Source: Thaumasiovibrio sp043421945 (GTDB lineage Bacteria; Pseudomonadota; Gammaproteobacteria; Enterobacterales; Vibrionaceae). Taken from it: a stretch of 39,124 nt of DNA. The position numbers were made by a program, and so were the translations under genes. Of this stretch, positions 25,564-33,963 are shown one piece after another. The notes beneath the pieces were generated by a model that saw nothing but the letters and a program-made list of their open reading frames with translations, was not told where the DNA came from and ran no database searches. The stretch spans positions 1 through 39,124 of the forward strand of contig JBHOGO010000040.1 of assembly GCA_043421945.1 (NCBI GenBank), written 5' to 3'. The number at the start of each line of letters is the position of its first letter. Position 1 is the stretch's first letter.

Positions 25564-26385
25564 CTATTTTACGTTAATGTAACCGAGATCTTTAACGATG
25601 GTTTGACCTTGTTCTGAAAGGACAAAATGAATAAATGCTTGTGCCTCAGCACTGATTTCGCCATCTTTATGCATGATAACAAAAGGGCGTGATAGTGAGT
25701 ATTTTCCATTTCGCACGTTCTCTTCGCTCGCTTCGATGCCAGCAAAATCAATGGCTTTGATTGAGGCATCAACACTGCCTAGTGAGGCGTAACCAATAGC
25801 ATGGCTATTATGATTGACCAATGTTTTTACCATGCTATTTGCATTGGCAACCAGAACGTGGCGGCTGATATCTGATACTGTTTCGCCGTTAATACTTTGA
25901 AGAAGGTCAACATTTGATTCGAACGAGAATCGAGTGCCAGAGGCATTTTCACGGCTAACCACTGCCATGAGCGAGTCTTCACCACCCACTTGGTTCCAGT
26001 TAGTTACTCTGCGCTGATAGATATCTTTAACTTGAGAGGCAGAAAGATTCTCTATCGGATTTGATGGGTGAACAACAACAGCAATAGCATCTTGTGCGAT
26101 TTCAATGAGTTTTAGATTAGGGGATGCTTCTTCTTCTTTAAGATAACGAGAGCTCATGCCAAGCTCCGTTGCCCCATTTTTAACCGCGACAATACCTGCT
26201 GATGAACCCGTGCCATGAACCGCAATAAACGTTTCATCTTGCTGTGCGTTGTAAGTTTCTGCCAATACTTCCATGACACGGCTAACGGATGTTGAGCCAG
26301 AAATTGATACAGTTTGAGTAGCAGCAAACGCGTTAAAGCTAATGAAGCTTGTTAGCGCCAACATTGCTGTAGTTTTACTTAGCAT
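25564..26385 (-). CDS. PstS-like phosphate-binding protein
   Basis: Periplasmic substrate-binding protein of 273 residues. The signal peptide is MLSKTTAMLALTSFISFNAFA. The mature protein opens with TVSISGSTSVSRVMEVLAE, has HGTGSSAGIVAVKNGATELGMSSR, and VSRENASGTRFSF, the phosphate-binding pattern of the short PstS family. GGAGA five bases before ATG 26385 supports this start over an upstream in-frame one. The usual pstC, pstA and pstB genes are not adjacent; the gene stands alone, so it would serve a transporter encoded elsewhere or have a sensing/scavenging role. A Pho-box-like sequence lies about 140 bases upstream. Confidence 0.9.
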   Translation of the reverse strand: MLSKTTAMLALTSFISFNAFAATQTVSISGSTSVSRVMEVLAETYNAQQDETFIAVHGTGSSAGIVAVKNGATELGMSSRYLKEEEASPNLKLIEIAQDAIAVVVHPSNPIENLSASQVKDIYQRRVTNWNQVGGEDSLMAVVSRENASGTRFSFESNVDLLQSINGETVSDISRHVLVANANSMVKTLVNHNSHAIGYASLGSVDASIKAIDFAGIEASEENVRNGKYSLSRPFVIMHKDGEISAEAQAFIHFVLSEQGQTIVKDLGYINVK

Positions 26386-26524
26386 TATGTTCTCCGAAGT
26401 AGTCAATAAAACGAACACCCTTACATCACCCCGCACATCAATTGCTCCGATGTGACAATTAGGAATCTGACATGTATCCGTCGTGTAATCTGGGCGTGTG
26501 TTTATGGTGTTATCTAGCGATTGT

Positions 26525-26542
26525 ATGACACTTACATGACAG
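26525..26542 (-). promoter_or_regulatory. Pho box (PhoB-binding site)
   Basis: On the minus strand this reads CTGTCATGTAAGTGTCAT: two TGTCAT blocks 11 bp apart, the arrangement of a canonical Pho box. It lies upstream of the PstS-like gene on the same strand, which fits phosphate-starvation control by PhoB. Confidence 0.75.
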
Positions 26543-26601
26543 TTTTACGAATGGATATATCTGTTGCGTTAAATTGTGATGCACCTTTCAATACTTGTGC
26601 T

Positions 26602-27609
26602 CTAAGGGTGAAGGTGATCTTTTCGCTGCCACTGATTTGTTTCTGCTAAGGATGAAAGTAGTTCAATATCTTGTTGAGTCTGCTGCTGTAGCCAAGCGAG
26701 AAGATCCTCAATAATAGGGCTTTTCACAGCACAGTGGCAGAAGTATTGCCAAGCACTTGAGTGCACTTCAGTATTAGGAGGGCACTGAATAAAGCCTTGC
26801 TCTAATTCTGGAAGGACGAGTAGCAGATCCGTGACGGTTGCACCTTGACCAGAAAGGCAAGCGCTTAATGCCATATCAAGGGTTGAGAAAGTGGTATTTT
26901 TAACCGTTGGTATATCGGGTACTTGCGTTTGATAAAGCCACTCTTGCCAATCATGGTGATCAATCGTTGAGTGAAGTCGTGGCATGGATAAGATGGCACT
27001 CATATCAAACTGCGTATTTGTTAAGGCACGAGAGCAAACTGGTGCCATGTATTCTTGGCGTAAAAAATAAATATTAGCAAGGTGCTGTACTTTATTGGTC
27101 CCGTGGAGGGAGTGATAAAGTTCAGGGCGACGGGTATTAAATACGAGCAGGTCATAATCAGCATTTTTTACGTTTTTATATTGACTATGTTCTTGTCCAA
27201 AGTCTTCTTCCATTGTAGGGACGATGACAATTTCATGATCAGGATAACGAGCGTTGAGCACATGCAATTTGGGAATGAGCCAACGAATCGCAAAGCTCAT
27301 CGCCGCCTTGATGACAATTTTACTTTCAGTGACCTTCTCCCAGTCTGCTATGAGATTTTCGGTATTGGCATAATGGTGACGTAAAAGCTTGGCAAGGGCT
27401 TCGCCTTTTTGTGTCAGGGTGATGGATCGATGGTGACGAATAACAAGCGTAGTATTGAGATCGGCTTCTAATTGTTTAATTTGCCGACTGACAGCACTTT
27501 GCGTGACGTTCAGTTCATCAGCAGCGTGGGTAAAACTCATCCAACGAGCCACTGCTTCAAATGCTTTAAATCCGTTGTGAGAGTGGGGCAAGTGCGGGTA
27601 AGGGGTCAT
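26602..27609 (-). CDS. LysR-family regulator (GcvA-like)
   Basis: A 335-residue LysR-type regulator. The DNA-binding region lies at about residues 10-70, with the sequence FKAFEAVARWMSFTHAADEL then NVTQSAVSRQIKQLEADLNT, close to the GcvA/AmpR-like branch. The effector domain follows from about residue 95. It is somewhat longer than the usual 300, with an extended Gln-rich C-terminus (LAWLQQQTQQDIELLSSLAE). It is divergent from a MATE exporter gene, which it may control. The effector is unknown. Confidence 0.92.
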   Translation of the reverse strand: MTPYPHLPHSHNGFKAFEAVARWMSFTHAADELNVTQSAVSRQIKQLEADLNTTLVIRHHRSITLTQKGEALAKLLRHHYANTENLIADWEKVTESKIVIKAAMSFAIRWLIPKLHVLNARYPDHEIVIVPTMEEDFGQEHSQYKNVKNADYDLLVFNTRRPELYHSLHGTNKVQHLANIYFLRQEYMAPVCSRALTNTQFDMSAILSMPRLHSTIDHHDWQEWLYQTQVPDIPTVKNTTFSTLDMALSACLSGQGATVTDLLLVLPELEQGFIQCPPNTEVHSSAWQYFCHCAVKSPIIEDLLAWLQQQTQQDIELLSSLAETNQWQRKDHLHP

Positions 27610-27711
27610 TCATTGTTCTCATGAGTTTTTAGAATGACAGAGTCCCATAAATATTAATTGAATGCCAGCCATCAAAAGCGTACTTTTGCAGCATCTACTT
27701 TTGAGGTCTTC

Positions 27712-29064
27712 ATGAAAAAGCTACTTTCGCTCTCTTTTCCCTTAATCATTTCTCAGCTTGTTGCTGTCGCTCTCGTTTTTACCGATGTTTGGATGATGTC
27801 ACGCCTCAGCGTGGCAGATTTGGCCGCTGGTGGTTTAGGTGCATCTGTCTACAATTTTGTCTTTATTATCGCGGGTAGCACGGTTGGGTGTGTCGCTAAC
27901 CTGATTGCTATCGCTTACGGCCAACGTGTTTCACGCCCAGCTTATGGTGATCAAAAAATCCGCCATGCGGTAAAAGGAGGGGTATTACTAACCCTGATCC
28001 TCAGTAGCTTGCTCACAATCTGTTTTAGCTTTATGCCGTTAATTCTTGAAAAAGCACAGCAACCTACAGAGGTGATTACTCTCGCGATGGAGTATGTAAA
28101 CACTTTAAAGTGGGCGATGTTACCCACACTGTTTTTATTAGTGCTAAGGGGTTTAACGAGTGCCCTAGGAGATACACGGTCGATTATGATCATGTCTATC
28201 TCGACAATTATTCTTAATATCCCTATTAGTTACCTGCTTGCGTTTTCTTTTGAGCTTGGGCTCACTGGACTAGGGACTGGCACGGCAATCGCGGCGGCTA
28301 TCTCTATGGTCGGATATGGATTTTGGGTATTTTCTCAGCCTAAATATCAAGTTTACGCACCTTGGCTAAAACGTGAGGAATATTCCTTCCGTTTGTTGCT
28401 TCCGTTGCTGGCTTTAGGTTTACCTATCGCAATCGCTGCATTATTAGAACACGGGCTTATTTATGGTGGGACGCTAATGGCAGGGATGTTAAGCGTCACA
28501 GCGTTGGCATTACATCAGGTGTTGCTGCAATGCTTAAGTTTTACATGGAGTATTAATTTTGGCTTCTGTCAGGCTGCAGCCATTCTTGTTGGGCGCGCTT
28601 ATGGTGAAGGGGACCTAGGGCGCATTCGTCGCATAGCCGCTCACAGTTTTATCATCGTGACGCTCATTAGTGTGGTGCTTTCTGCGATATTTGTTGCTTG
28701 GCCTGAGTTCATTGCCGCTATCTTCCAACTCAGCGATGTGAGTGATGGCGTATCGATGACAGATTTACTGTCAGCTGTGCTTTGGGTTGTTGCGCTTTGC
28801 TTTGTTGTTGATGCATGGCAGTTGCTTGCGATCAATTTATTGCGTGGAATGAAGATTGTGATGAGACCTACCATTGTGACTGCGGTTGGATATTGGGTGT
28901 GTGGTATACCTGCGACATGGGTGCTTATGAACAGCTTTGGTCTTGCCGGTATTTGGGGAGGGATTGGTATCGGGTTAGGAATAACGGGTATCTTGCTTCT
29001 TATACAGACACTTCAAGCTATGTCACCGCACCGCTTGGATGTCAATTTGGCAAGTGGTATGTAA
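27712..29064 (+). CDS. MATE-family efflux transporter
   Basis: Inner-membrane cation-coupled exporter of 450 residues with about twelve hydrophobic spans in two similar halves. The N-terminal half has FPLIISQLVAVALVFTDVWM and the MATE-type RLSVADLAAGGLGASVYNF; the second half begins near PLLALGLPIAIAALLEHG with SWNINFG-like FTWSINFGFCQAAAILVGRAYG. This resembles the NorM branch. ATG 27712 is chosen because GAGG lies five bases upstream; a TTG at 27658 would add 18 residues. Divergent from a LysR gene. Substrates are probably cationic drugs or metabolites, by family only. Confidence 0.93.
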   Translation: MKKLLSLSFPLIISQLVAVALVFTDVWMMSRLSVADLAAGGLGASVYNFVFIIAGSTVGCVANLIAIAYGQRVSRPAYGDQKIRHAVKGGVLLTLILSSLLTICFSFMPLILEKAQQPTEVITLAMEYVNTLKWAMLPTLFLLVLRGLTSALGDTRSIMIMSISTIILNIPISYLLAFSFELGLTGLGTGTAIAAAISMVGYGFWVFSQPKYQVYAPWLKREEYSFRLLLPLLALGLPIAIAALLEHGLIYGGTLMAGMLSVTALALHQVLLQCLSFTWSINFGFCQAAAILVGRAYGEGDLGRIRRIAAHSFIIVTLISVVLSAIFVAWPEFIAAIFQLSDVSDGVSMTDLLSAVLWVVALCFVVDAWQLLAINLLRGMKIVMRPTIVTAVGYWVCGIPATWVLMNSFGLAGIWGGIGIGLGITGILLLIQTLQAMSPHRLDVNLASGM

Positions 29065-29079
29065 TTAAAGATGATGGTC

Positions 29080-29106
29080 GCAGTGATCAATATAGGTGAT
29101 CACTGC
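29080..29106. terminator. Perfect hairpin between convergent genes
   Basis: GCAGTGATCA and TGATCACTGC form a perfect 10-bp stem with a seven-base loop, 15 bases after the MATE stop and 20 bases past the end of the convergent methyltransferase gene. No T run follows immediately, so termination efficiency is uncertain. Confidence 0.5.
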
Positions 29107-29126
29107 TGACGATAACCCCACTCTTT

Positions 29127-29585
29127 TTATATCCACCTTCTTACTTTATTGAGGTATTGAAGGTATGCGTGTCCAAACTTCTCTGTCAGCGCCTGTTCTT
29201 CAGGTTTGATCTGAAAATGTGTGATGTAAATAATAAAAATTGTCACGACGATCAATGATAGAGGAGATCTCAAGAATATCGCCCAGCTAACTAACCAGAG
29301 TACCAGGCAAAGGTACATTGGATTTCGTGTAAGTCGATAAACATGTGTTGTGACAAGCTGCTCACTCTTTTCAGGATGTCGAGGATCAACAGTTGTATGG
29401 TGCTTTCTCAATGACCATGTTGCGATGATCGCGATTAATACCCCAAGACTAAAGAGGGTACTGCCGATAACAACGGCAATGTTATTATCGACTTCCCAGC
29501 GAGGTGAGAACTTGTAGATACCATACATACAGGAAAGGGCAGCAACAAAAACGATAGGTGGCGGTATTTTTAAAGCCATATTCAT
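29127..29585 (-). CDS. ICMT/PEMT-like membrane methyltransferase
   Basis: A 152-residue integral membrane protein of the isoprenylcysteine carboxyl methyltransferase-like/phospholipid methyltransferase family. Three to four hydrophobic segments are visible (PPPIVFVAALSCMYGIY; VIGSTLFSLGVLIAIIATW; LCLVLWLVSWAIFL; LSLIVVTIFIIYI). The family motif appears as VYRLTRNPMYL, then EEQALTEKFGHAYLQYLNKV with RRW at the C-terminus, where S-adenosylmethionine binds in relatives. Bacterial substrates are mostly unknown. The start is placed at ATG 29585, with AAGGGA nine bases upstream; ATG 29603 is the alternative. A small acidic protein gene lies upstream on the same strand. Confidence 0.8.
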   Translation of the reverse strand: MNMALKIPPPIVFVAALSCMYGIYKFSPRWEVDNNIAVVIGSTLFSLGVLIAIIATWSLRKHHTTVDPRHPEKSEQLVTTHVYRLTRNPMYLCLVLWLVSWAIFLRSPLSLIVVTIFIIYITHFQIKPEEQALTEKFGHAYLQYLNKVRRWI

Positions 29586-29640
29586 GAGTGCTAATCCCTT
29601 CATTTAATCAAGTTGCAAGACGCTAAGACAGCGCCTGCCA

Positions 29641-29790
29641 TTATGATGAAAGCAAAATAATGTCGTTGTATTCACCGAAGTCAGCTTCTTTATCACAATC
29701 TAGGTAAACATCATTAGGGTAGGCGATAAGTAGTTCATCCTCTGTTGGGGCGACAAAGCTCTTCGTTAGGCTATCCACTGTATTTAGCAT
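29641..29790 (-). CDS. 49-residue acidic small protein, unknown
   Basis: Small protein with no family I recognise. Starting at ATG 29790 gives an ideal AGGAGTG five bases upstream, which strongly favours this start over a further in-frame ATG at 29826. It has eleven Asp/Glu against two Lys (net about -9), one Cys (32), three Tyr, and no signal peptide or membrane span. The centre reads EDELLIAYPNDVYLDCD. It precedes the ICMT-like methyltransferase gene on the same strand with a 55-base gap, so co-transcription is possible. A CRP-like site lies 93 bases upstream. Small acidic protein, regulator or modified-peptide precursor are all open. Confidence 0.6.
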   Translation of the reverse strand: MLNTVDSLTKSFVAPTEDELLIAYPNDVYLDCDKEADFGEYNDIILLSS

Positions 29791-29882
29791 AAAACACTCC
29801 TTGTGTTGGTCTTGTATATTGTTCATCCACGTGTTTGTTGTAACACTACTGGCAAGTCTGGTGCAGTGGGATACAATTTAAT

Positions 29883-29898
29883 TGTGATGCTCATCACG
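29883..29898. promoter_or_regulatory. CRP-like binding site
   Basis: TGTGATGCTCATCACG matches nine of ten conserved bases of TGTGA-N6-TCACA. It lies 93 bases upstream of the small acidic protein start (minus strand), a distance compatible with activation, and just beyond the 3' end of the nuclease gene. Confidence 0.6.
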
Positions 29899-29982
29899 CC
29901 AGATGGCTAATTATGACATCATGAATACGATTTAAACCTCCCGCAAAAAAAAGAGGTGTCGTATGGGGTTGTTGCTGTATTT

Positions 29983-30882
29983 CTAGAGAGGAACTCGGAC
30001 CGAAATAGGGCAGTGATCAGAAATGACAAATCTTTCGATATCTTTCAAGGCGATCTGATATTGATTTATCGAGCCAAAGCGCTCTATTCGCATGCCTAAA
30101 GCTTTATCCGTGATAGCGTGATCGATGAGTTCATCGTATCGGACAAAGCCTCCACGTTTACTACGCGCATAACAGCTGGCGTTAAGTGGCTCTGTGAGCA
30201 AGTCAATATTGCTGTTGTGTATACGGTTTTCTTTCCAAGTGTAAAACCAGTCGTTGGCACTGAGCCGATGGTTGAAGTCTCCAATCATCATATAGTGTTG
30301 CTGCTGTTCTGTTTGGTGGTTTATCCATTCCGTCAGCACAGTAAACTGCTGCCGCAAGGTTGTGCATGCTTTTTTTCTCCGCTCCATATCGGTAAAGCAT
30401 CCTGATTTAAGGTGAACGTTTAAAAGGTGTATTGGTTCTGGTGCATCAATAACGACATAGGTGCCGTTACGCAGTCCAGACGATGATGATAAGCGCGATA
30501 AATCTGGTTGGCGTGTCACCTCTATACCTTCCTTGATGGCAAAACCTGTGTATTGCTGGCTCTGTTTCGTTTCTCTTTGGTGGTTACCGCTCGCGCTTAC
30601 CTCAGTAGGGAGTCGGGCAGACATATGAAGGGTATATTGGTTATCTGGCAGAATGCGTGTCAACACCTCCACGGAATCGACTTCTTGAAATGCCAATATG
30701 TCTGGTCTGAGTAGCTCGAGTGTCTGTTTGATCTTTTTAAAGTCGTTCTGCTGCCTATGTATTTTATCGTTTTTGGTCGATAGCCATTGCAGATTCCAAC
30801 TGACAATCGTTAGCGTTTGAGCATAAATGACAGAGGGGAGCATACAAAGGCACACAATGAAGAGGCATCTTTTTACTTGCAC
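29983..30882 (-). CDS. Exported endonuclease/exonuclease/phosphatase-family protein
   Basis: EEP-superfamily (DNase I-like fold) hydrolase of 299 residues with a signal peptide (RCLFIVCLCMLPSVIYAQ), so periplasmic or secreted. Catalytic landmarks in order: SWNLQWLS (Asn), ILAFQEVDS (Glu), LLNVHLKSGCF, MIGDFNHRLSAND (Asp-x-Asn) and the terminal VISDHCPISVRV (Asp-His). Several cysteines (CFTDMERRKKAC; SCYAR) may form disulfides, as expected for an exported enzyme. The start is GTG 30882 with only a weak ribosome site. A nuclease role, for DNA use or biofilm turnover, is likely but a phosphatase cannot be excluded. Confidence 0.82.
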   Translation of the reverse strand: MQVKRCLFIVCLCMLPSVIYAQTLTIVSWNLQWLSTKNDKIHRQQNDFKKIKQTLELLRPDILAFQEVDSVEVLTRILPDNQYTLHMSARLPTEVSASGNHQRETKQSQQYTGFAIKEGIEVTRQPDLSRLSSSSGLRNGTYVVIDAPEPIHLLNVHLKSGCFTDMERRKKACTTLRQQFTVLTEWINHQTEQQQHYMMIGDFNHRLSANDWFYTWKENRIHNSNIDLLTEPLNASCYARSKRGGFVRYDELIDHAITDKALGMRIERFGSINQYQIALKDIERFVISDHCPISVRVPL

Positions 30883-31135
30883 GGAGTAGTAGACCTTACT
30901 GTTAGAAAAGCAAGCCTAAATTGTACGAGAACACTCATTGATAGGGTGAATGTATTTGTTTTAATTACCTTGGATGCGAGGTAAATCACATAATTTTTGG
31001 GATGAATGTCAACTTATAAATCACTCATTTTAGCTGATCTTTGGGTTGACTTTTTATGGAACAATTCGGCGAATTACGCTTCCTAATGACTCTGTGAAGC
31101 ATATCGCTTGTTGACTGTTCTATCTTGAATAAATC

Positions 31136-31149
31136 ATGATCGAGATCAA
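31136..31149 (+). promoter_or_regulatory. FNR-like binding site upstream of nrdD
   Basis: ATGATCGAGATCAA matches nine of ten conserved bases of TTGAT-N4-ATCAA. It lies 115 bases before the nrdD start, in line with known FNR control of anaerobic ribonucleotide reductase genes. Confidence 0.65.
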
Positions 31150-31176
31150 TGTTTCTGAAGCTGAATTCTCGCTTAA

Positions 31177-31223
31177 TACCCACATATTGTACTTGCCGCT
31201 GTATTAGACCCTACATTTAGTGT
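31177..31223 (+). promoter_or_regulatory. Pair of NrdR-like boxes
   Basis: ACCCTACATTTAGTGT (31208-31223) matches about 13 of 16 positions of the NrdR consensus ACACWATATATWGTGT. A weaker match, TACCCACATATTGTAC (31177-31192), lies exactly 31 bp upstream. NrdR boxes normally occur as pairs about 31 bp apart, close to the promoter, as here. Confidence 0.55.
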
Positions 31224-31263
31224 TGTCTGTGACAGTGTCATGATTGTAAGTAAGGAGCCTTCT

Positions 31264-33384
31264 GTGAAACCGGTAGTGATTAAACGTGATGGATGTCGCG
31301 TCTCTTTTGATATCGCACGCATTCAACAAGCGGTACTCAGTGCAGCTGAAGCTGTAGAAAATATCGACAGCAATTATGCATTAGACGTTGCACACACCGT
31401 GTTCGCACAGTTTGAGCATGTTGAGCAGGTTGATATTCATCAAATTCAAGATGCTGTTGAAGATATCTTGATGACTGGCCCGCATCGCGAAGTCGCCCGT
31501 GCTTATATTGAATACCGTCACGACCGTGATTTAGCACGTGAAAAGAAGAGCCAGCTTAACAGTGATATTCGTGGTTTGATCGAACAAAGTAACGCAAGCT
31601 TACTCAACGAGAACGCGAATAAAGACAGTAAAGTGATCCCTACACAACGTGATCTGTTAGCGGGTATCGTTGCAAAACACTACGCGACTAAACACATTTT
31701 ACCTCGTGATGTTGTACAGGCTCATGAGCGTGGCGAAATTCACTATCACGATCTAGATTACTCTCCGTTTTTCCCAATGTTTAACTGTATGCTGATCGAT
31801 TTGAACGGCATGCTGACTCATGGTTTCAAAATGGGTAATGCTGAAATTGACACACCAAAGTCGATTTCAACGGCAACGGCTGTTACTGCACAGATTATCG
31901 CACAAGTTGCTAGCCATATTTACGGTGGCACAACGATCAACCGTATCGATGAAATTTTGGCTCCTTATGTCAAAGTGAGTTACGAAAAACACCTTACGGT
32001 TGCAAAAGAGTGGAATATTGCAGATGCCGAGACCTATGCGCTTTCATTAACTGAGAAAGAGTGTTACGACGCCTTCCAATCTCTAGAATATGAAGTAAAT
32101 ACGCTGCATACCGCGAATGGGCAAACACCTTTCGTGACATTTGGTTTCGGTCTGGGTACTTGTTGGGAATCTCGCCTGATTCAAGAATCTATCTTGAAAA
32201 ACCGAATTGCAGGTTTGGGTAAAAATCGTAAAACAGCGGTATTCCCAAAACTTGTCTTCGCGATTAAAGATGGCTTGAACCACAAAGATAGCGATCCTAA
32301 CTACGATATTAAGCGTTTAGCGCTTGAGTGTGCTTCTAAACGTATGTACCCCGATATCCTTAACTACGACCAAGTTGTTGAAGTGACGGGATCATTTAAA
32401 ACCCCGATGGGCTGTCGTAGCTTCCTGTCTGCCTATGAAGAGAATGGCGAGCAGATCCACGACGGACGAAATAACATTGGCGTTGTGAGCTTAAACTTGC
32501 CACGTATCGCGATTGAAGCGAAAGGTAACGAAGCCGCGTTTTTTGCGCTTCTTGATGAGCGTTTAAAACTAGCACGTAAAGCATTGGATACACGTATCTC
32601 TCGTCTAGAAGGTGTGAAGGCTCGTGTGGCGCCTATCTTATATATGGAAGGTGCATGTGGCGTTCGTTTGAAAGCGGATGATGATGTTTCTGAGATCTTT
32701 AAGAACGGTCGTGCGTCAATCTCACTGGGTTACATTGGTCTTCACGAGACTATCAATGCGCTTTACGGTACTGATGAGCACGTATATGACTCAGAAGCAC
32801 TGCGTGAGAAAGGCATTGAGATTGTTCGCCGCCTTCGTGCAGCAACAGATGCATGGAAAGACGAAACAGGTTATGGCTTTGGTTTGTACAGCACACCGAG
32901 TGAGAACTTATGTACGCGCTTTTGCAAAATTGATGCAACGAAATTTGGTGTTCTTGATGGTGTGACCGATAAAGGTTACTACACCAACAGTTTCCACCTA
33001 GATGTTGAAAAGCAAGTTAACCCTTACGATAAAATTGATTTCGAAATGGCTTATCCGCCTATCGCGAATGGTGGTTTCATTTGTTATGGCGAATATCCAA
33101 ATATTCAGCACAACATTGAAGCGCTCGAGAACGTATGGGACTACAGCTACAGCCGCGTACCATACTACGGCACAAACACACCGATTGATGAATGTTACGA
33201 GTGTAACTTTACTGGTGAGTTCGAATGTACGAGCAAAGGCTTTACTTGTCCGAGCTGTGGTAATCACAACTCTGAAAAAGTGTCAGTAACACGTCGAGTT
33301 TGTGGCTACCTAGGCAGCCCAGATGCACGTCCATTTAACTTCGGTAAACAAGAAGAAGTGAAGCGTCGCGTTAAGCACATGTAG
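31264..33384 (+). CDS. nrdD: Anaerobic ribonucleoside-triphosphate reductase
   Basis: Class III glycyl-radical reductase making dNTPs from NTPs without oxygen. I start at GTG 31264 (AAGGAG six bases upstream), giving 706 residues and an N-terminus like E. coli NrdD; an upstream ATG at 31240 would add eight residues. An ATP-cone domain covers about 1-95 (VVIKRDGCRVSFD). The barrel includes FNCMLIDLNGML and KTPMGCRSFLSAYEENGE. The zinc site is CYECNFTGEFEC with CPSCG. The radical site is Gly681 in RRVCGYLGSPDARPFNFG. It is followed by its activase gene nrdG, with a terminator hairpin in between. Confidence 0.98.
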   Translation: MKPVVIKRDGCRVSFDIARIQQAVLSAAEAVENIDSNYALDVAHTVFAQFEHVEQVDIHQIQDAVEDILMTGPHREVARAYIEYRHDRDLAREKKSQLNSDIRGLIEQSNASLLNENANKDSKVIPTQRDLLAGIVAKHYATKHILPRDVVQAHERGEIHYHDLDYSPFFPMFNCMLIDLNGMLTHGFKMGNAEIDTPKSISTATAVTAQIIAQVASHIYGGTTINRIDEILAPYVKVSYEKHLTVAKEWNIADAETYALSLTEKECYDAFQSLEYEVNTLHTANGQTPFVTFGFGLGTCWESRLIQESILKNRIAGLGKNRKTAVFPKLVFAIKDGLNHKDSDPNYDIKRLALECASKRMYPDILNYDQVVEVTGSFKTPMGCRSFLSAYEENGEQIHDGRNNIGVVSLNLPRIAIEAKGNEAAFFALLDERLKLARKALDTRISRLEGVKARVAPILYMEGACGVRLKADDDVSEIFKNGRASISLGYIGLHETINALYGTDEHVYDSEALREKGIEIVRRLRAATDAWKDETGYGFGLYSTPSENLCTRFCKIDATKFGVLDGVTDKGYYTNSFHLDVEKQVNPYDKIDFEMAYPPIANGGFICYGEYPNIQHNIEALENVWDYSYSRVPYYGTNTPIDECYECNFTGEFECTSKGFTCPSCGNHNSEKVSVTRRVCGYLGSPDARPFNFGKQEEVKRRVKHM

Positions 33385-33418
33385 TCGAAATCACGCTATA
33401 TTAAAAGAGTGTAACAAG

Positions 33419-33450
33419 AACAGCAGACACCGATGGGTCTGCTGTTTTTT
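33419..33450 (+). terminator. Intrinsic terminator between nrdD and nrdG
   Basis: AACAGCAGAC and GTCTGCTGTT form a perfect 10-bp stem with an eight-base loop, followed by a run of six T. It starts 35 bases after the nrdD stop and ends 31 bases before the nrdG start. Confidence 0.88.
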
Positions 33451-33480
33451 CATCTAAGTCACCGTCTATGAGTACGTACT

Positions 33481-33951
33481 ATGCATTACCATCATTATTA
33501 TCCTGTTGATGTTATTAATGGGCCAGGTACACGATGCACCTTATTTGTTTCCGGCTGTGTTCATGCCTGTCGAGGTTGCTATAACAAAACGACCTGGCGT
33601 TTGGACTCTGGGCACCTATACACGCAAGAGCTTGAAGATCAGATCATTCGAGACCTCAACGATACACGAATCAAGCGTAGAGGTTTGTCACTCTCCGGTG
33701 GGGATCCCCTTCATCCAGCCAACGTCGATGACGTATTGCGACTGGTACAGCGTGTTAAGTCTGAGTGTGTAGGGAAAGATATCTGGTTATGGAGTGGGTA
33801 TGTGCTGAGTGAGGTGACGCCAGCTCAACAAGCGGTATTAGACTGTGTCGATGTGCTGATAGACGGTAAATTTGAAGAGGATTTAAAAGATGCAAATCTC
33901 ATTTGGCGTGGAAGTAGCAATCAAGTCATCCATCGCTTTAATGAAGAATAG
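33481..33951 (+). CDS. nrdG: Anaerobic ribonucleotide reductase activating protein
   Basis: Radical SAM enzyme of 156 residues (E. coli 154) that installs the glycyl radical on NrdD. The iron-sulfur cluster motif is SGCVHACRGCYN, with Cys26, Cys30 and Cys33 in the C-x3-C-x2-C spacing. LSLSGGDPLHPANV provides the SAM-binding GGD/E-type motif, and WLWSGYVLSEV and VDVLIDGKFEEDLKD are family stretches. There is no obvious strong ribosome site before ATG 33481. The nrdD gene lies upstream, across a terminator. Confidence 0.97.
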   Translation: MHYHHYYPVDVINGPGTRCTLFVSGCVHACRGCYNKTTWRLDSGHLYTQELEDQIIRDLNDTRIKRRGLSLSGGDPLHPANVDDVLRLVQRVKSECVGKDIWLWSGYVLSEVTPAQQAVLDCVDVLIDGKFEEDLKDANLIWRGSSNQVIHRFNEE

Positions 33952-33963
33952 CTTCAATGAAGA

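Larger units (their letters stand above)
30883..31263. other. Divergent regulatory region, EEP gene and nrdD
   Basis: Gene-free 381 bases. The nrdD-proximal part holds an FNR-like site and two NrdR-like boxes (listed separately). A TTGACT at 31046 could be part of another promoter. The rest is AT-rich with nothing else recognised. Confidence 0.5.

Noticed and set aside
29942..29960. Terminator for the EEP nuclease gene around CCTC...GAGG
   Set aside because: The stem is only four base pairs with a long loop, and on the gene's strand no T run follows it.
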